Positions 53,442 through 61,267 of a stretch of 64,000 bases of DNA are shown piece after piece (positions within the stretch are counted from its first letter, which is position 1; the number at the start of each line of letters is the position of its first letter). The notes under the pieces were generated by a model. That model made no database searches. It was not told the origin of the DNA and saw only the letters and a program-made list of their open reading frames with translations. The position numbers and the translations under genes are program-made. The stretch covers positions 78,089 to 142,088 of the forward strand of contig NZ_JAEUAV010000017.1 of assembly GCF_019511605.1 (NCBI RefSeq). Direction: 5' to 3'. Source of the DNA: Paraburkholderia phenoliruptrix (GTDB lineage: Bacteria; Pseudomonadota; Gammaproteobacteria; Burkholderiales; Burkholderiaceae).

Positions 53442-54455
53442 ATGAAGATTGCCATCCTCGACGACTATCAGGACGCCGTACGCAAACTCGACTGCTTTCA
53501 ACTGCTCGCCGACCACGAAGTCAAAGTTTTCAACAACACCGTCCGGGGACTCGGTCAGCTGGCAAGCCGTCTTTCGGAAGTCGACGCACTCGTTCTGATT
53601 CGGGAACGCACTCGTATCAGCTCGCAACTCCTCGATAAACTGCCGCGTTTGCGCATGATCAGTCAGACCGGCAAAGTGTCCAACCATATCGATCTGGCTG
53701 CCTGTACCGAACGCGGCATCGCCGTGCTGGAAGGCAGCGGTTCGCCCATCGCGCCGGCCGAGCTCACGTGGGCTCTCATCATGGCGGCGCAGCGGCGCAT
53801 TCCGCAATACGTAGCGAACCTTAAGCAGGGAGCCTGGCAGCAGTCGGGGCTCAAGACGTCCGCGTTGCCGCCCAACTTCGGTCTCGGCCAGGTATTGCGC
53901 GGCCAGACGCTCGGTGTGTGGGGCTATGGCAAGATCGGGCGGCTCGTGGCCGGCTACGGCAAAGCCTTTGGCATGAACGTGCTGATCTGGGGGCGCGAGC
54001 ATTCGCGCGAAGCCGCTCGCGAAGACGGCTACGGCGTGGCGGAAAGCCGCGAAGCGTTGTTCGAGCAGAGCGACGTGCTGTCGCTGCATCTTCGTCTGCA
54101 TGACGACACGCGCGGCATCGTCAAGCAGGAAGATCTGATGCGCATGAAGCCGACCGCATTGCTCGTGAATACGAGCCGCGCCGAGTTGCTCGACGAAAAC
54201 GCGCTGGTCAACGCGCTGTCGCACAATCGCCCGGGCATGGTCGCCATCGACGTGTATGAAAGCGAGCCGATTCTGCAAGGCTACAGCCTGCTGCGCATGG
54301 AGAACGTGATCTGCACGCCGCACATCGGCTATGTGGAACGCGAGAGCTATGAGCTGTACTTCAGCGCCGCGTTCAAAAATATTCTCGCTTTCGACGCCGG
54401 CGACACTGCGAGCGTGGCGAACCCCGAAGCATTGCAGGGCGGACGCCGCCGCTGA
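53442..54455 (+). CDS. D-2-hydroxyacid dehydrogenase family protein
   Basis: A 337-residue NAD-dependent dehydrogenase. The nucleotide-binding Rossmann motif is TLGVWGYGKIGRLVAGYGKAF; the catalytic residues are Arg in VNTSRAELLDE, Glu in the VYESEPIL region and His in CTPHIGYVERESYELYF. The group includes phosphoglycerate, glyoxylate and other 2-hydroxyacid dehydrogenases, so the substrate is not clear. The ATG at 53442 gives MKIAILDDYQDAV, the common N-terminus. It is divergent from pckG and convergent with the patatin-like gene. Confidence 0.88.
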   Translation: MKIAILDDYQDAVRKLDCFQLLADHEVKVFNNTVRGLGQLASRLSEVDALVLIRERTRISSQLLDKLPRLRMISQTGKVSNHIDLAACTERGIAVLEGSGSPIAPAELTWALIMAAQRRIPQYVANLKQGAWQQSGLKTSALPPNFGLGQVLRGQTLGVWGYGKIGRLVAGYGKAFGMNVLIWGREHSREAAREDGYGVAESREALFEQSDVLSLHLRLHDDTRGIVKQEDLMRMKPTALLVNTSRAELLDENALVNALSHNRPGMVAIDVYESEPILQGYSLLRMENVICTPHIGYVERESYELYFSAAFKNILAFDAGDTASVANPEALQGGRRR

Positions 54456-54487
54456 ATGTGAAACATCCGCGTGCCGGGCGTCGAACT

Positions 54488-55351
54488 TCAGGCGGCGAAT
54501 TCCAGCAGATCGGGCATGCGTTCGAGGAAGGTCTCGCCATCCACGCGGCCCAGGTTGTAGGCATGCACCATCTGCGAGGGGCTCGTGTAGTCCCAGCTCG
54601 AGATCGGCACTTTGCGCGACGGCTGTACATAAAGTCGTTGCTGCACGCCGTGCGGCACGACGAACATCTGCGGCCGCGGATAAAGACGCGTGACCATGAC
54701 GAGCACGTTGCCGGGCGCGTCGGCGTCCAGCGCGCCGACCGGGACGTTGTCGACCATGCCGCCGTCGAGCACCGGCCGCCCATTGCGCCGCAGGACCGGT
54801 GTGAAAGGCGGCGTGCTCGACGATTGCAGGATCAGATCGGCGAGATCCTCAACGGTCGCACAATCCTGTGCGCGCACGAATTCCGGATGAAAGCCGAGCG
54901 TTTGGCCGAGCGTGGGGTGCAACGTCTTGCGCACGTATTTTTCGATGTTGTACGCGATGAGCCCCGCGGCCACCGCGCTGCGCGCACCGAGCCAGCGCGG
55001 CAGATGCGACACGCCAATGCGGATTTCGGGCGCCTCGGCAAGCGCGGAAAACCTCTCGCCGTAGATGTCGAGCAGCGCCTGGCGATAGATGCGGTAGTGC
55101 GGAAACACCGACTGGCCGCGCAGCAGATTGCCCCAATACGCGTTGCGCGAGTTGTGACGCAGCGCGTCTTCGTAATAGCGCATGACCCATGCGGAATCGC
55201 GCGTGTAGAGCATGCACGCGGTTGCCGCGCCCGCCGATATGCCGGTGATCACGCGGGGACGAATGCGCAACTCCGGCTGCACCACGTCCCAGAAACCCGC
55301 CTGCCACCAGCAGCGATTGCCGCCGCCGGCGAATACGACCTGATCGAACAT
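54488..55351 (-). CDS. Patatin-like phospholipase family protein
   Basis: A 287-residue Ser-Asp acyl hydrolase. The oxyanion-hole glycines are GGGNRCWW (residues 9-16), the nucleophile is S39 in ITGISAGAA, and the catalytic Asp is in VLDGGMVDNVPVG. No signal peptide is seen, so it is probably cytoplasmic or membrane-associated. It likely hydrolyses phospholipid or other acyl esters. The ATG at 55351 puts the oxyanion motif right at the N-terminus as usual. The hotdog thioesterase gene lies 46 bases upstream on the same strand. Confidence 0.87.
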   Translation of the reverse strand: MFDQVVFAGGGNRCWWQAGFWDVVQPELRIRPRVITGISAGAATACMLYTRDSAWVMRYYEDALRHNSRNAYWGNLLRGQSVFPHYRIYRQALLDIYGERFSALAEAPEIRIGVSHLPRWLGARSAVAAGLIAYNIEKYVRKTLHPTLGQTLGFHPEFVRAQDCATVEDLADLILQSSSTPPFTPVLRRNGRPVLDGGMVDNVPVGALDADAPGNVLVMVTRLYPRPQMFVVPHGVQQRLYVQPSRKVPISSWDYTSPSQMVHAYNLGRVDGETFLERMPDLLEFAA

Positions 55352-55397
55352 CCTGTTTTGTCCTTGGTGGCTTGTCTTGTGCCCGGAGGCGGCGAGC

Positions 55398-55802
55398 TTA
55401 TTCGAGCAACGCGTAAGTCGTAGTCGCGTGGACGGCCATGTTGCCGGTCTCGTCGAACAGTTCCACTTCGCCAAATACGAGATTGCGACCAAGGCGAAGC
55501 ACGCGCGCCGTGACCAGCACATCGCCTTTGCGCACCGCGCGCATGAAGCTGATGTTCAGCGACACCGTGGTCATCGGCTTGAAGCCGCCGAGCGCGGCCG
55601 AAATGGCGACGATCATCGCCGTGTCGGCGACGGCCATGAACACCTGACCGCAGATCACGCCGCCCGAATGGCGCAGGGCGCCTGCAAACGGCAGACGCAG
55701 CGTCGCGCTTTCTGCGTCCGCCTTGACCGGAGTCAGCGCAAGTTCACGGACCCATGGCGCGAGGACGCGCTCGAGCAGTTCGGTAGTCTCTTTTTCGTCC
55801 AT
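55398..55802 (-). CDS. PaaI-type hotdog-fold thioesterase
   Basis: A 134-residue hotdog protein. Blocks RHSGGVICGQVFMAVADTAM and TVSLNISFMRAVRKGDVLVTARV are typical of the PaaI family, acting as acyl-CoA thioesterases; the catalytic acid is probably the Asp in VADTAM. The substrate is unknown. Pairing with a patatin-like hydrolase suggests a lipid-related role, which is an inference. Confidence 0.85.
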   Translation of the reverse strand: MDEKETTELLERVLAPWVRELALTPVKADAESATLRLPFAGALRHSGGVICGQVFMAVADTAMIVAISAALGGFKPMTTVSLNISFMRAVRKGDVLVTARVLRLGRNLVFGEVELFDETGNMAVHATTTYALLE

Positions 55803-55959
55803 GGCCGTTTCCGTCGAAAGCCGCGCGGAACATGAGCGGCAAGTGTCCGCGACATGATACCGGGACGCCGCCCGTAACGTCTTTTTCGAGGCCCGGCTTT
55901 CGTTGAGGAACGACTCGAGCGTGATCTAGCGCTTTTTTAAGAAATCTGCGAAAGGGGGC

Positions 55960-55988
55960 TTGGCAAGGCGGAAAACATGCTGCATAAT
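55960..55988 (+). promoter_or_regulatory. Promoter of tRNA-Lys
   Basis: TTGGCA at 55960-55965 and CATAAT at 55983-55988 with an ideal 17-base spacer, 12 bases upstream of the tRNA. Confidence 0.65.
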
Positions 55989-56000
55989 TTCGCTTCTGTT

Positions 56001-56076
56001 GGGGCGTTAGCTCAGTTGGTAGAGCAGCGGACTCTTAATCCGTAGGTCGAGTGTTCGAGTCACTCACGCCCCACCA
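56001..56076 (+). tRNA. tRNA-Lys (CTT), CCA encoded; probable integration site
   Basis: A 76-base cloverleaf: acceptor GGGGCGT / ACGCCCC-A-CCA, anticodon loop CTCTTAA (anticodon CTT, Lys), T arm GAGTG-TTCGAGT-CACTC. The core chromosome ends here, and an AT-richer block with phage genes and a tyrosine recombinase begins after its 3' end. This fits tRNA-directed integration. The matching second attachment repeat is not in the window. Confidence 0.97.
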
Positions 56077-56084
56077 AAGAATTC

Positions 56085-56115
56085 AAAGGGTTAGCTTCGG
56101 CTAACCCTTTTTCTT
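56085..56115 (+). terminator. Terminator of tRNA-Lys
   Basis: Perfect 11-bp stem AAAGGGTTAGC / GCTAACCCTTT with a TTCG tetraloop (56085-56110), then more T. Confidence 0.92.
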
Positions 56116-56146
56116 TGCTTCGCAAAAAGTGCTTTGCTCCGCAAAC

Positions 56147-56806
56147 TCATCCCGCACCGGCTGTAGACTTGGCATCGACACCCGCTGAGTCGAGCTTGAC
56201 AGAAACCGCCTGCTCACCCGCCAACACCTTTTTAACGGCCTCGCGGATTATGTTTTGGTCATCAAACACTGAGTCCGGCACGATTGGGGCCACAGGCAAC
56301 GGCATCTTTCCCGACAGAACCCGCGCCATACCCCGGCGGATCGCCTCCTCATCACTAACCCGATCGCCCAGACTCACTGGAAAATAGTGCTGCGTCTTCA
56401 CATCCAACGCAGGGAACTCGAACCCAAGATGCTCGCCGACCAGTCGGAGCAACGCAATGTCCAACTCTAAGCGCCGAGATTCCCATTCCTTCGCACGGTC
56501 TTTCCACTCGTCCGACGACGCCGAGTCGAAATGATGCAGCAGTTCGCGCCACGCTTCGTTGATCTTCTTCAGCGGGCCTTTGTCACCGTAAAACGCGATC
56601 GGGATGCTGTTCAGCGCCTCCACTCGCACAGGCGACAGCGACGTTGCGCGGTTCGCCATCAGGATATGAAAAGCACGCTCCTGCAACCCACGCTTCGCTT
56701 TTAGATCGTCGACCTTACGTTGCGCGCGGACGGCGAAAACCGGACCAAAAAACGTCGCAAACACTATAGCGAGATCAGTCAATCTCACAGAGAAATCGAA
56801 GCCCAT
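56147..56806 (-). CDS. DUF6680-like membrane-anchored protein
   Basis: A 219-residue protein with one N-terminal transmembrane helix (LTDLAIVFATFFGPVFAV), then a cytoplasmic part beginning RAQRKVDDLKAKRGLQERAFHIL. The block LMANRATSLSPVRVEALNSI followed by IAFYGDKGPLKKINEAWRELL resembles the DUF6680 domain. The function is unknown. It is the last gene of a leftward row with higB, higA and the next protein, separated by 80 bases, and lies closest to the tRNA end. The domain name is recalled, not searched. Confidence 0.65.
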   Translation of the reverse strand: MGFDFSVRLTDLAIVFATFFGPVFAVRAQRKVDDLKAKRGLQERAFHILMANRATSLSPVRVEALNSIPIAFYGDKGPLKKINEAWRELLHHFDSASSDEWKDRAKEWESRRLELDIALLRLVGEHLGFEFPALDVKTQHYFPVSLGDRVSDEEAIRRGMARVLSGKMPLPVAPIVPDSVFDDQNIIREAVKKVLAGEQAVSVKLDSAGVDAKSTAGAG

Positions 56807-56886
56807 ACGGCCCCCATCGCGAACGGCAGGATTCGGACAAGCCGCGCCGGCCGGTCCGAACCCATCTTGTCATGTCGACGCGAACG

Positions 56887-57354
56887 TCACGCAGCGCGCT
56901 TCGCCAACTCAAGTTCTTCCAAGTCAAGCGTGAAGTCAAAAACGATTTGGATGGGCTCGGTCGGCTTCCGGTTTTCGTTATAGCTGTCTCCGTCCGCCTT
57001 CAACTGCTTGCAATCGCCCAAAATTTGAACTCGTCGTTGCTGCAATGCCAGCTTCATGTGTTCATGCGATGCGGTACGAATGTCGTCCCAAAGCACGAAT
57101 TGCTCCGAGCCTTGTCCATACGTCGCCGCATGCTTGGTGCGAACCCGTCGTCCCTGCGGATCAGTCACGTGCTCATCGCGCATCGCACGCGCAAGATGGT
57201 CAGCACATTGACTCACGACCGCGGAGGGCTGGGGCTTCCATTTCCCTTGGTCCACCGCCCACTGCGCTATGTCACGCGTCGACGCCGGCCACTTCTTGCC
57301 TGCCGCCTGATACTCACGGACAAGCTCCTGCATGTGTTCGCTATAGGTTGCCAT
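56887..57354 (-). CDS. Unassigned protein downstream of higA
   Basis: A 155-residue soluble protein with no signal peptide or membrane segment. I do not recognise a named domain. It begins MATYSEHMQELVREYQAAGKK and contains WPASTRDIAQWAVDQGKW, SQCADHLARAMRDEHVTDPQ and DFTLDLEELELAKRAA. The text up to about residue 90 looks like a helical, possibly winged-helix-like domain. The ATG at 57354 has GGGGGAGT seven bases upstream. It starts 17 bases after the higA stop, so it belongs to the higB-higA transcript as a third component. Confidence 0.6.
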   Translation of the reverse strand: MATYSEHMQELVREYQAAGKKWPASTRDIAQWAVDQGKWKPQPSAVVSQCADHLARAMRDEHVTDPQGRRVRTKHAATYGQGSEQFVLWDDIRTASHEHMKLALQQRRVQILGDCKQLKADGDSYNENRKPTEPIQIVFDFTLDLEELELAKRAA

Positions 57355-57370
57355 CTTGGACTCCCCCTCT

Positions 57371-58492
57371 TCAAAGGTCGGCAGGTAAGACACTGCCGAA
57401 ACCATCTGTTAACGCAGGTCCAACTATGTACTCCCGGACCTTTTCCAAATATTTACGGTGAAACTGCCAAGGCACCAGCCGACGATTCTGCAACTGGCCC
57501 ACAACAATCCCGGGATGCACCCTCAGTCTCTTCGCGAACCCGAGGATTTTTTGATCCGTGAACAGCGGGTGTACTCTCGCGATGAACCCATCTAACTCAT
57601 TCTTTGGGATTGAAAATTCAGCCGCTGCATCGTTAGCCCGCTTCTCGATTACTGGAAGCTCAACTTCATCATTGGACAGCATGTCTATCTCGACAATGGG
57701 CGCAGATTGGCCCTCGCCATGAGCGATATGATCGAGCTCATGCAGCAACGTGTGCCAGAAATTATCAACTCGGTCGAATCGCAGCGACAGCGCAATAACA
57801 GGCGCGTCTTTTGCCAACCAAAAGCAAGCACCATCGATCTTGGAGCCCGGCAATGCCTCCACGACGACCAAGCGGATACCCGCTCGGGCAAGCAAAACCG
57901 GAACATTTCGTACGCTGTCGACAAACTCCAAGCACTCTCGCAACTCTTGCATCACGCCCGAGAGTTTTGATTGCGTGAATTTCTCAGCCGAAACCGCGCG
58001 AGCAATCTTCCCGGCACGGATCAACCAGGCGACTTGCTGAATCGAAACGTCTTCATACGACGTTTTACGAGCAGCATGGGGAAAGGCAGGTCTCTCGTCT
58101 AAGGACGCCGTACCGAAATAGTTCAAAAACTGCGTTTCAAGGAGGTCTAGGCTATTTGACGCCTCCACCCACCCCCGCTTAATCATCTCTCGTACTGGGA
58201 ATAGGTTATAGAGCTTGGCGCGTCTAGATATTGTGTTCGGCTCGCTTTTGACCTTGGACAGCTGATATTGGCTCTCTAAATTCATCCAGAACTCGGCACC
58301 CGTACCAAGCGCCTCCCCAAGCGCCACAGCTGTCTCCGGCGTAATAGCCCGCTTTCCCGCCATAACCTCGCTAACAACACGGGAGGGACGCCCCATGATC
58401 TCAGCAAGCTCGACTTGGGACCATCCCCGGGCCTCCAATTCTTCCCTCAAGAATTCGCCGGGCGGAAACACCTCAGCAACGTTCTTCGACAT
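57371..58492 (-). CDS. higA: HigA antitoxin fused to an M78 (ImmA/IrrE-type) peptidase
   Basis: A 373-residue two-domain protein. Residues 12-75 are a HigA-type XRE helix-turn-helix (GWSQVELAEIMGRPSRVVSEV, ITPETAVALGEALGTGAEFWMNLE). The C-terminal half contains the zinc-peptidase motif H251-E252-x2-H255 in HTLLHELDHIAHGE, as in M78 peptidases that cleave repressors or toxin partners. It lies 20 bases downstream of the higB toxin gene. HigA neutralises HigB and represses the operon; the peptidase could provide a switch that degrades a partner, which is an inference. Longer than the usual 100-residue HigA. Confidence 0.87.
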   Translation of the reverse strand: MSKNVAEVFPPGEFLREELEARGWSQVELAEIMGRPSRVVSEVMAGKRAITPETAVALGEALGTGAEFWMNLESQYQLSKVKSEPNTISRRAKLYNLFPVREMIKRGWVEASNSLDLLETQFLNYFGTASLDERPAFPHAARKTSYEDVSIQQVAWLIRAGKIARAVSAEKFTQSKLSGVMQELRECLEFVDSVRNVPVLLARAGIRLVVVEALPGSKIDGACFWLAKDAPVIALSLRFDRVDNFWHTLLHELDHIAHGEGQSAPIVEIDMLSNDEVELPVIEKRANDAAAEFSIPKNELDGFIARVHPLFTDQKILGFAKRLRVHPGIVVGQLQNRRLVPWQFHRKYLEKVREYIVGPALTDGFGSVLPADL

Positions 58493-58512
58493 GATAGCCT
58501 CAGCAATTAAAC

Positions 58513-58809
58513 CTAATGGTAGTCTTCAATTCCGATCACAACGACGATCTTCCCCGACGGTCGCTTCTTGAACTCCAAGATCAAACGCCACTGATCATTC
58601 AGCCTCATCGAGTACTGCCCAGCACGATCGCCTTTCAGTTTTTCGAAATGTAGTGACTTGAGCGCATAGAAGGTTCGCTCGTCATCTGCGGCGCCAATTG
58701 CCTGGATGCGCATCCTAAATTTGGTGATAACCGCGACCGAGTAACCGGCCGTGAATCCGCCATCGCACGCCAAACGCTCGAGGTCCGCGCTCCTGTATTC
58801 GATTTCCAT
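58513..58809 (-). CDS. higB: HigB-type toxin (RelE superfamily)
   Basis: A 98-residue basic mRNA interferase of the RelE/HigB fold. Family-like blocks are YALKSLHFEKLKGDRAGQYS, MRLNDQWRLILEF and VVIGIEDYH; the last residues match the HigB C-terminus. It precedes the antitoxin gene, the reversed order typical of higBA. The start ATG at 58809 lies 37 bases from a palindrome (58844-58865) that is a likely HigA operator. Confidence 0.9.
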   Translation of the reverse strand: MEIEYRSADLERLACDGGFTAGYSVAVITKFRMRIQAIGAADDERTFYALKSLHFEKLKGDRAGQYSMRLNDQWRLILEFKKRPSGKIVVVIGIEDYH

Positions 58810-58843
58810 ACTATGTCTGATGCGCGTGGATCGAAATTACACG

Positions 58844-58865
58844 TTTACACTTTGTGTAAAGTGTA
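58844..58865. promoter_or_regulatory. Palindromic operator between higB and the CoiA-like gene
   Basis: Two overlapping dyads share one sequence: TTTACAC-TTT-GTGTAAA (58844-58860) and TACACTTT-GTGT-AAAGTGTA (58846-58865). Both are perfect. It lies 35-56 bases upstream of higB. Autorepression by HigA at such a site is the family norm. It could also affect the divergent CoiA-like gene about 190 bases away. Confidence 0.65.
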
Positions 58866-59053
58866 CGATCATATAGCTGCCGACGCAAGCTTTTCCAGAC
58901 ACCTCTGTGCTACAGGACGCGGATGGAGACCGAAACCTCGCATCCTTAGCCGCTCATCAATGCTGCCCCGTTTTCCGCAGTGCAGCATGGATCAGTTCAA
59001 GGTGTCTTCGCGTCGTAATCCCGGACAACATCTCAAACCGGTGGGAGGCAGTT

Positions 59054-59965
59054 GTGCAAGAAGGCAGTCATCGTATTCCGTACGCTCGGTACCTCAAAGA
59101 CTGGACGTACGGCAAAGACGCGGCGGAGCGGCTGAAAGCCGACGGCGAGCGCATCGAACCATCCGAGTACAGGTCCGAGATGGAAAACAAAATATTTTGT
59201 CCCGAGTGCACGACGCCGCTCAGTCGTGCGCCTAAAAATGCAGACATCTTCACAAACAGCCGGACAGCCCACTTCCGTCACAAACCAGCACATAGGCTCG
59301 TACCATGCGCACTGCGAACATCACGCGGCGCCGGACTGAACTACTCCTCTGAAGAGGAACTGCGGCAAGCCCTTCAAAACTCCGACCTGGCGATCATTAG
59401 CGGCTGGCAGAATATGCCGCCCGATCAAGCAATCGACGAAACCGACGCGGACGCAGTGTTCGATCAGACACAGATAATCGACCCTGACGGCCCGCCAACA
59501 GAAGTGCCTCTCGGTAGACATACGGGCGAGCGCTTCCTTTTACCCAGCAAGCTGTCGACGGTCTTGGCTATCTGTCGAAATTTCGACAAGAATCTTAATC
59601 GCGCTTTCTTCTTCCCCGATAGCCAATATCCCGTGCGCCTAATCGACAAGCTGTTCGATATTGCATTGGTGAACGACGAGCCACCGACGCAATCACATCT
59701 CTTTTTTGGCCGGATACGGACGTTGTCCCACCTCAGCTTTCGGGACAAGTTCACCCTCGTGTCTGATGAGGGTGTACAGGTCAAGATGTACGCGTGGCCG
59801 ACCCACAACGACAGAAAACACATCACCAAAACCTCAGAAGGGCGAGTATTGCTGTTTTACGGTGAGCTTTATCGCGAAAACGACGGCATCCTTGCATGCA
59901 AAGTCGATGACTGGGGAGCGTACAGCCTGTTACCCGAAAAATACGAACACTGCCTACCCGACTGA
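59054..59965 (+). CDS. CoiA-like zinc-motif protein of unknown function
   Basis: A 303-residue protein from the GTG at 59054, which has GGGAGG five bases upstream; the open frame extends to 58907 but without a ribosome-binding site. The N-terminal part contains a probable zinc site C49-x2-C52 (FCPECTTPLSR), H73-F-R-H76 (TAHFRHKP), H80 and C85, similar to the HFxH motif of CoiA-like proteins. The rest (100-303) has no motif I recognise. It is the only rightward gene of this part, flanked by the higBA cassette and the convergent integrase. A defence or DNA-processing role is possible but unproven. Confidence 0.7.
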   Translation: MQEGSHRIPYARYLKDWTYGKDAAERLKADGERIEPSEYRSEMENKIFCPECTTPLSRAPKNADIFTNSRTAHFRHKPAHRLVPCALRTSRGAGLNYSSEEELRQALQNSDLAIISGWQNMPPDQAIDETDADAVFDQTQIIDPDGPPTEVPLGRHTGERFLLPSKLSTVLAICRNFDKNLNRAFFFPDSQYPVRLIDKLFDIALVNDEPPTQSHLFFGRIRTLSHLSFRDKFTLVSDEGVQVKMYAWPTHNDRKHITKTSEGRVLLFYGELYRENDGILACKVDDWGAYSLLPEKYEHCLPD

Positions 59966-59966
59966 T

Positions 59967-61046
59967 TCAACGAGTCGGCTCAACCTTATCGCCTTTGCGC
60001 TCCCGAACGTAATGCTCGGTCATCGTCAGAGAACGATGACCGAGCTGCCGCTGCGCAGCACGAATGTCGCCCGATGACTCAGTTTTATCCGTTCCGGCCT
60101 TCGCCCGAAGATCACGAAACTGAAACAAATCCTTGTCCACGCGCGCTGCTAAACGTGCACGGTCAAATCGAAAACGAAGTGCATCGCGCATCAGACGGTC
60201 GCCTGCCTCGTTAACGACAAGGGCGTCACACTTTGAATTGCAACGCAGCTTGCGTTCACGAATTCGCTCGACTACGAGCGCCAGCTCCCCCGAGACTGTT
60301 ATGCGCAACTTCTTCCCGCGCTTCCCCTGCTCGATCCAAAGTTCCCCGCCTCGTATATCGCTCTCTGCAAATCTCAACGTATCCGCAGGTCGCTGCCCCG
60401 TCAGATATGCCAGATCCATAGCGTCACGCGTCGGCTCGTCGGCCGCGCTCCAAACTCGTCTGAACACATCATCCTCAACGTATACGGTTCGACCAGCTTC
60501 CTTGTTACGCCGCACACCTACGCACGGATTCATAGCATCTGTGATTCCATGCTCCCGCGCGAAATTAAAGATATGCGAAAACAAGGCAATCTCGCGGTTA
60601 GCGCGAACATGACCAGGCCGAACCGGCACAGGCCGATTTCGATCAACGTACCATTGCCGGGCCAACTCGCCACGCCATGTTAAATACTGCTTTATATGCA
60701 CTGGTTTGATCTCGGAAAGCTGCGCCGGCGGATCGTCAAAAAATTTGAACAGGTTCTCCATCTCAAGCAAATTGTCACGCTGAGTACGCCGGGATTTTGT
60801 CGGCACCACTTCGCGTACATAGCGCTCTGCTGCATATCGAAACGTAACAAGCTCTATGTGCCGATCCCTTCCCCGTGCCTCTAATTCTGCCCACTTCCTC
60901 ACGGCCTCGACGAAATCGGCACCCAACGGAACCTCTCGACGTGGTGTGCCCCCGACATCAAGGTAGTAGTACACAGCACCGCTGCGCTGTTTTCTTGCGC
61001 GCATACCCGGGGGCAAACTTAAGTTTTTCCATGGTCGACGTCCCAT
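59967..61046 (-). CDS. int: Phage-type tyrosine recombinase (integrase)
   Basis: A 359-residue integrase. An N-terminal arm-binding domain (PWKNLSLPPGMRARKQRSGAV) and a core-binding domain (about 65-165) precede the catalytic domain with R219 (LTGQRPADTLRF), R311-D-L-R314 in the second box, H337 (QLGHRSL) and nucleophile Y346 (TEHYVRER). The usual His of HxxR is Arg, as in many phage integrases with FRDLRAKA. The start at 61046 directly follows the DUF4224 stop (TGATATG), so the two are co-translated. It probably drives integration at tRNA-Lys, although that gene is 3.9 kb away. Confidence 0.9.
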   Translation of the reverse strand: MGRRPWKNLSLPPGMRARKQRSGAVYYYLDVGGTPRREVPLGADFVEAVRKWAELEARGRDRHIELVTFRYAAERYVREVVPTKSRRTQRDNLLEMENLFKFFDDPPAQLSEIKPVHIKQYLTWRGELARQWYVDRNRPVPVRPGHVRANREIALFSHIFNFAREHGITDAMNPCVGVRRNKEAGRTVYVEDDVFRRVWSAADEPTRDAMDLAYLTGQRPADTLRFAESDIRGGELWIEQGKRGKKLRITVSGELALVVERIRERKLRCNSKCDALVVNEAGDRLMRDALRFRFDRARLAARVDKDLFQFRDLRAKAGTDKTESSGDIRAAQRQLGHRSLTMTEHYVRERKGDKVEPTR

Positions 61047-61047
61047 A

Positions 61048-61257
61048 TCAACCCGCCACCACGCGCGGTTGCCACGAAGCCCGACCAGCGCGTTCGTTCG
61101 TAACTGGCGCACGCCCCTCAACCGCCGCTCTCGTTACCACCGGCTGTCCCAAGGCGTTAACAAAAAACGGTACGCCCATTGAGCGCAGCGCAACGATTTG
61201 TTTCGCCTTCACCTTTCTGCCAGTAAGTTGTACTAATTCTTGTGTTGAAAGAAACAT
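61048..61257 (-). CDS. DUF4224 small DNA-binding-like protein
   Basis: A 69-residue protein with the DUF4224 pattern (MFLSTQELVQLTGRKVKAKQI, ALRSMGVPFFVNALGQPVV), a short helix-turn-helix-like domain usually found just upstream of phage integrases. An excisionase or directionality role is likely but inferred. It sits between rep (10 bases) and int (one base). Confidence 0.8.
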   Translation of the reverse strand: MFLSTQELVQLTGRKVKAKQIVALRSMGVPFFVNALGQPVVTRAAVEGRAPVTNERAGRASWQPRVVAG

Positions 61258-61267
61258 GGCGACGATC

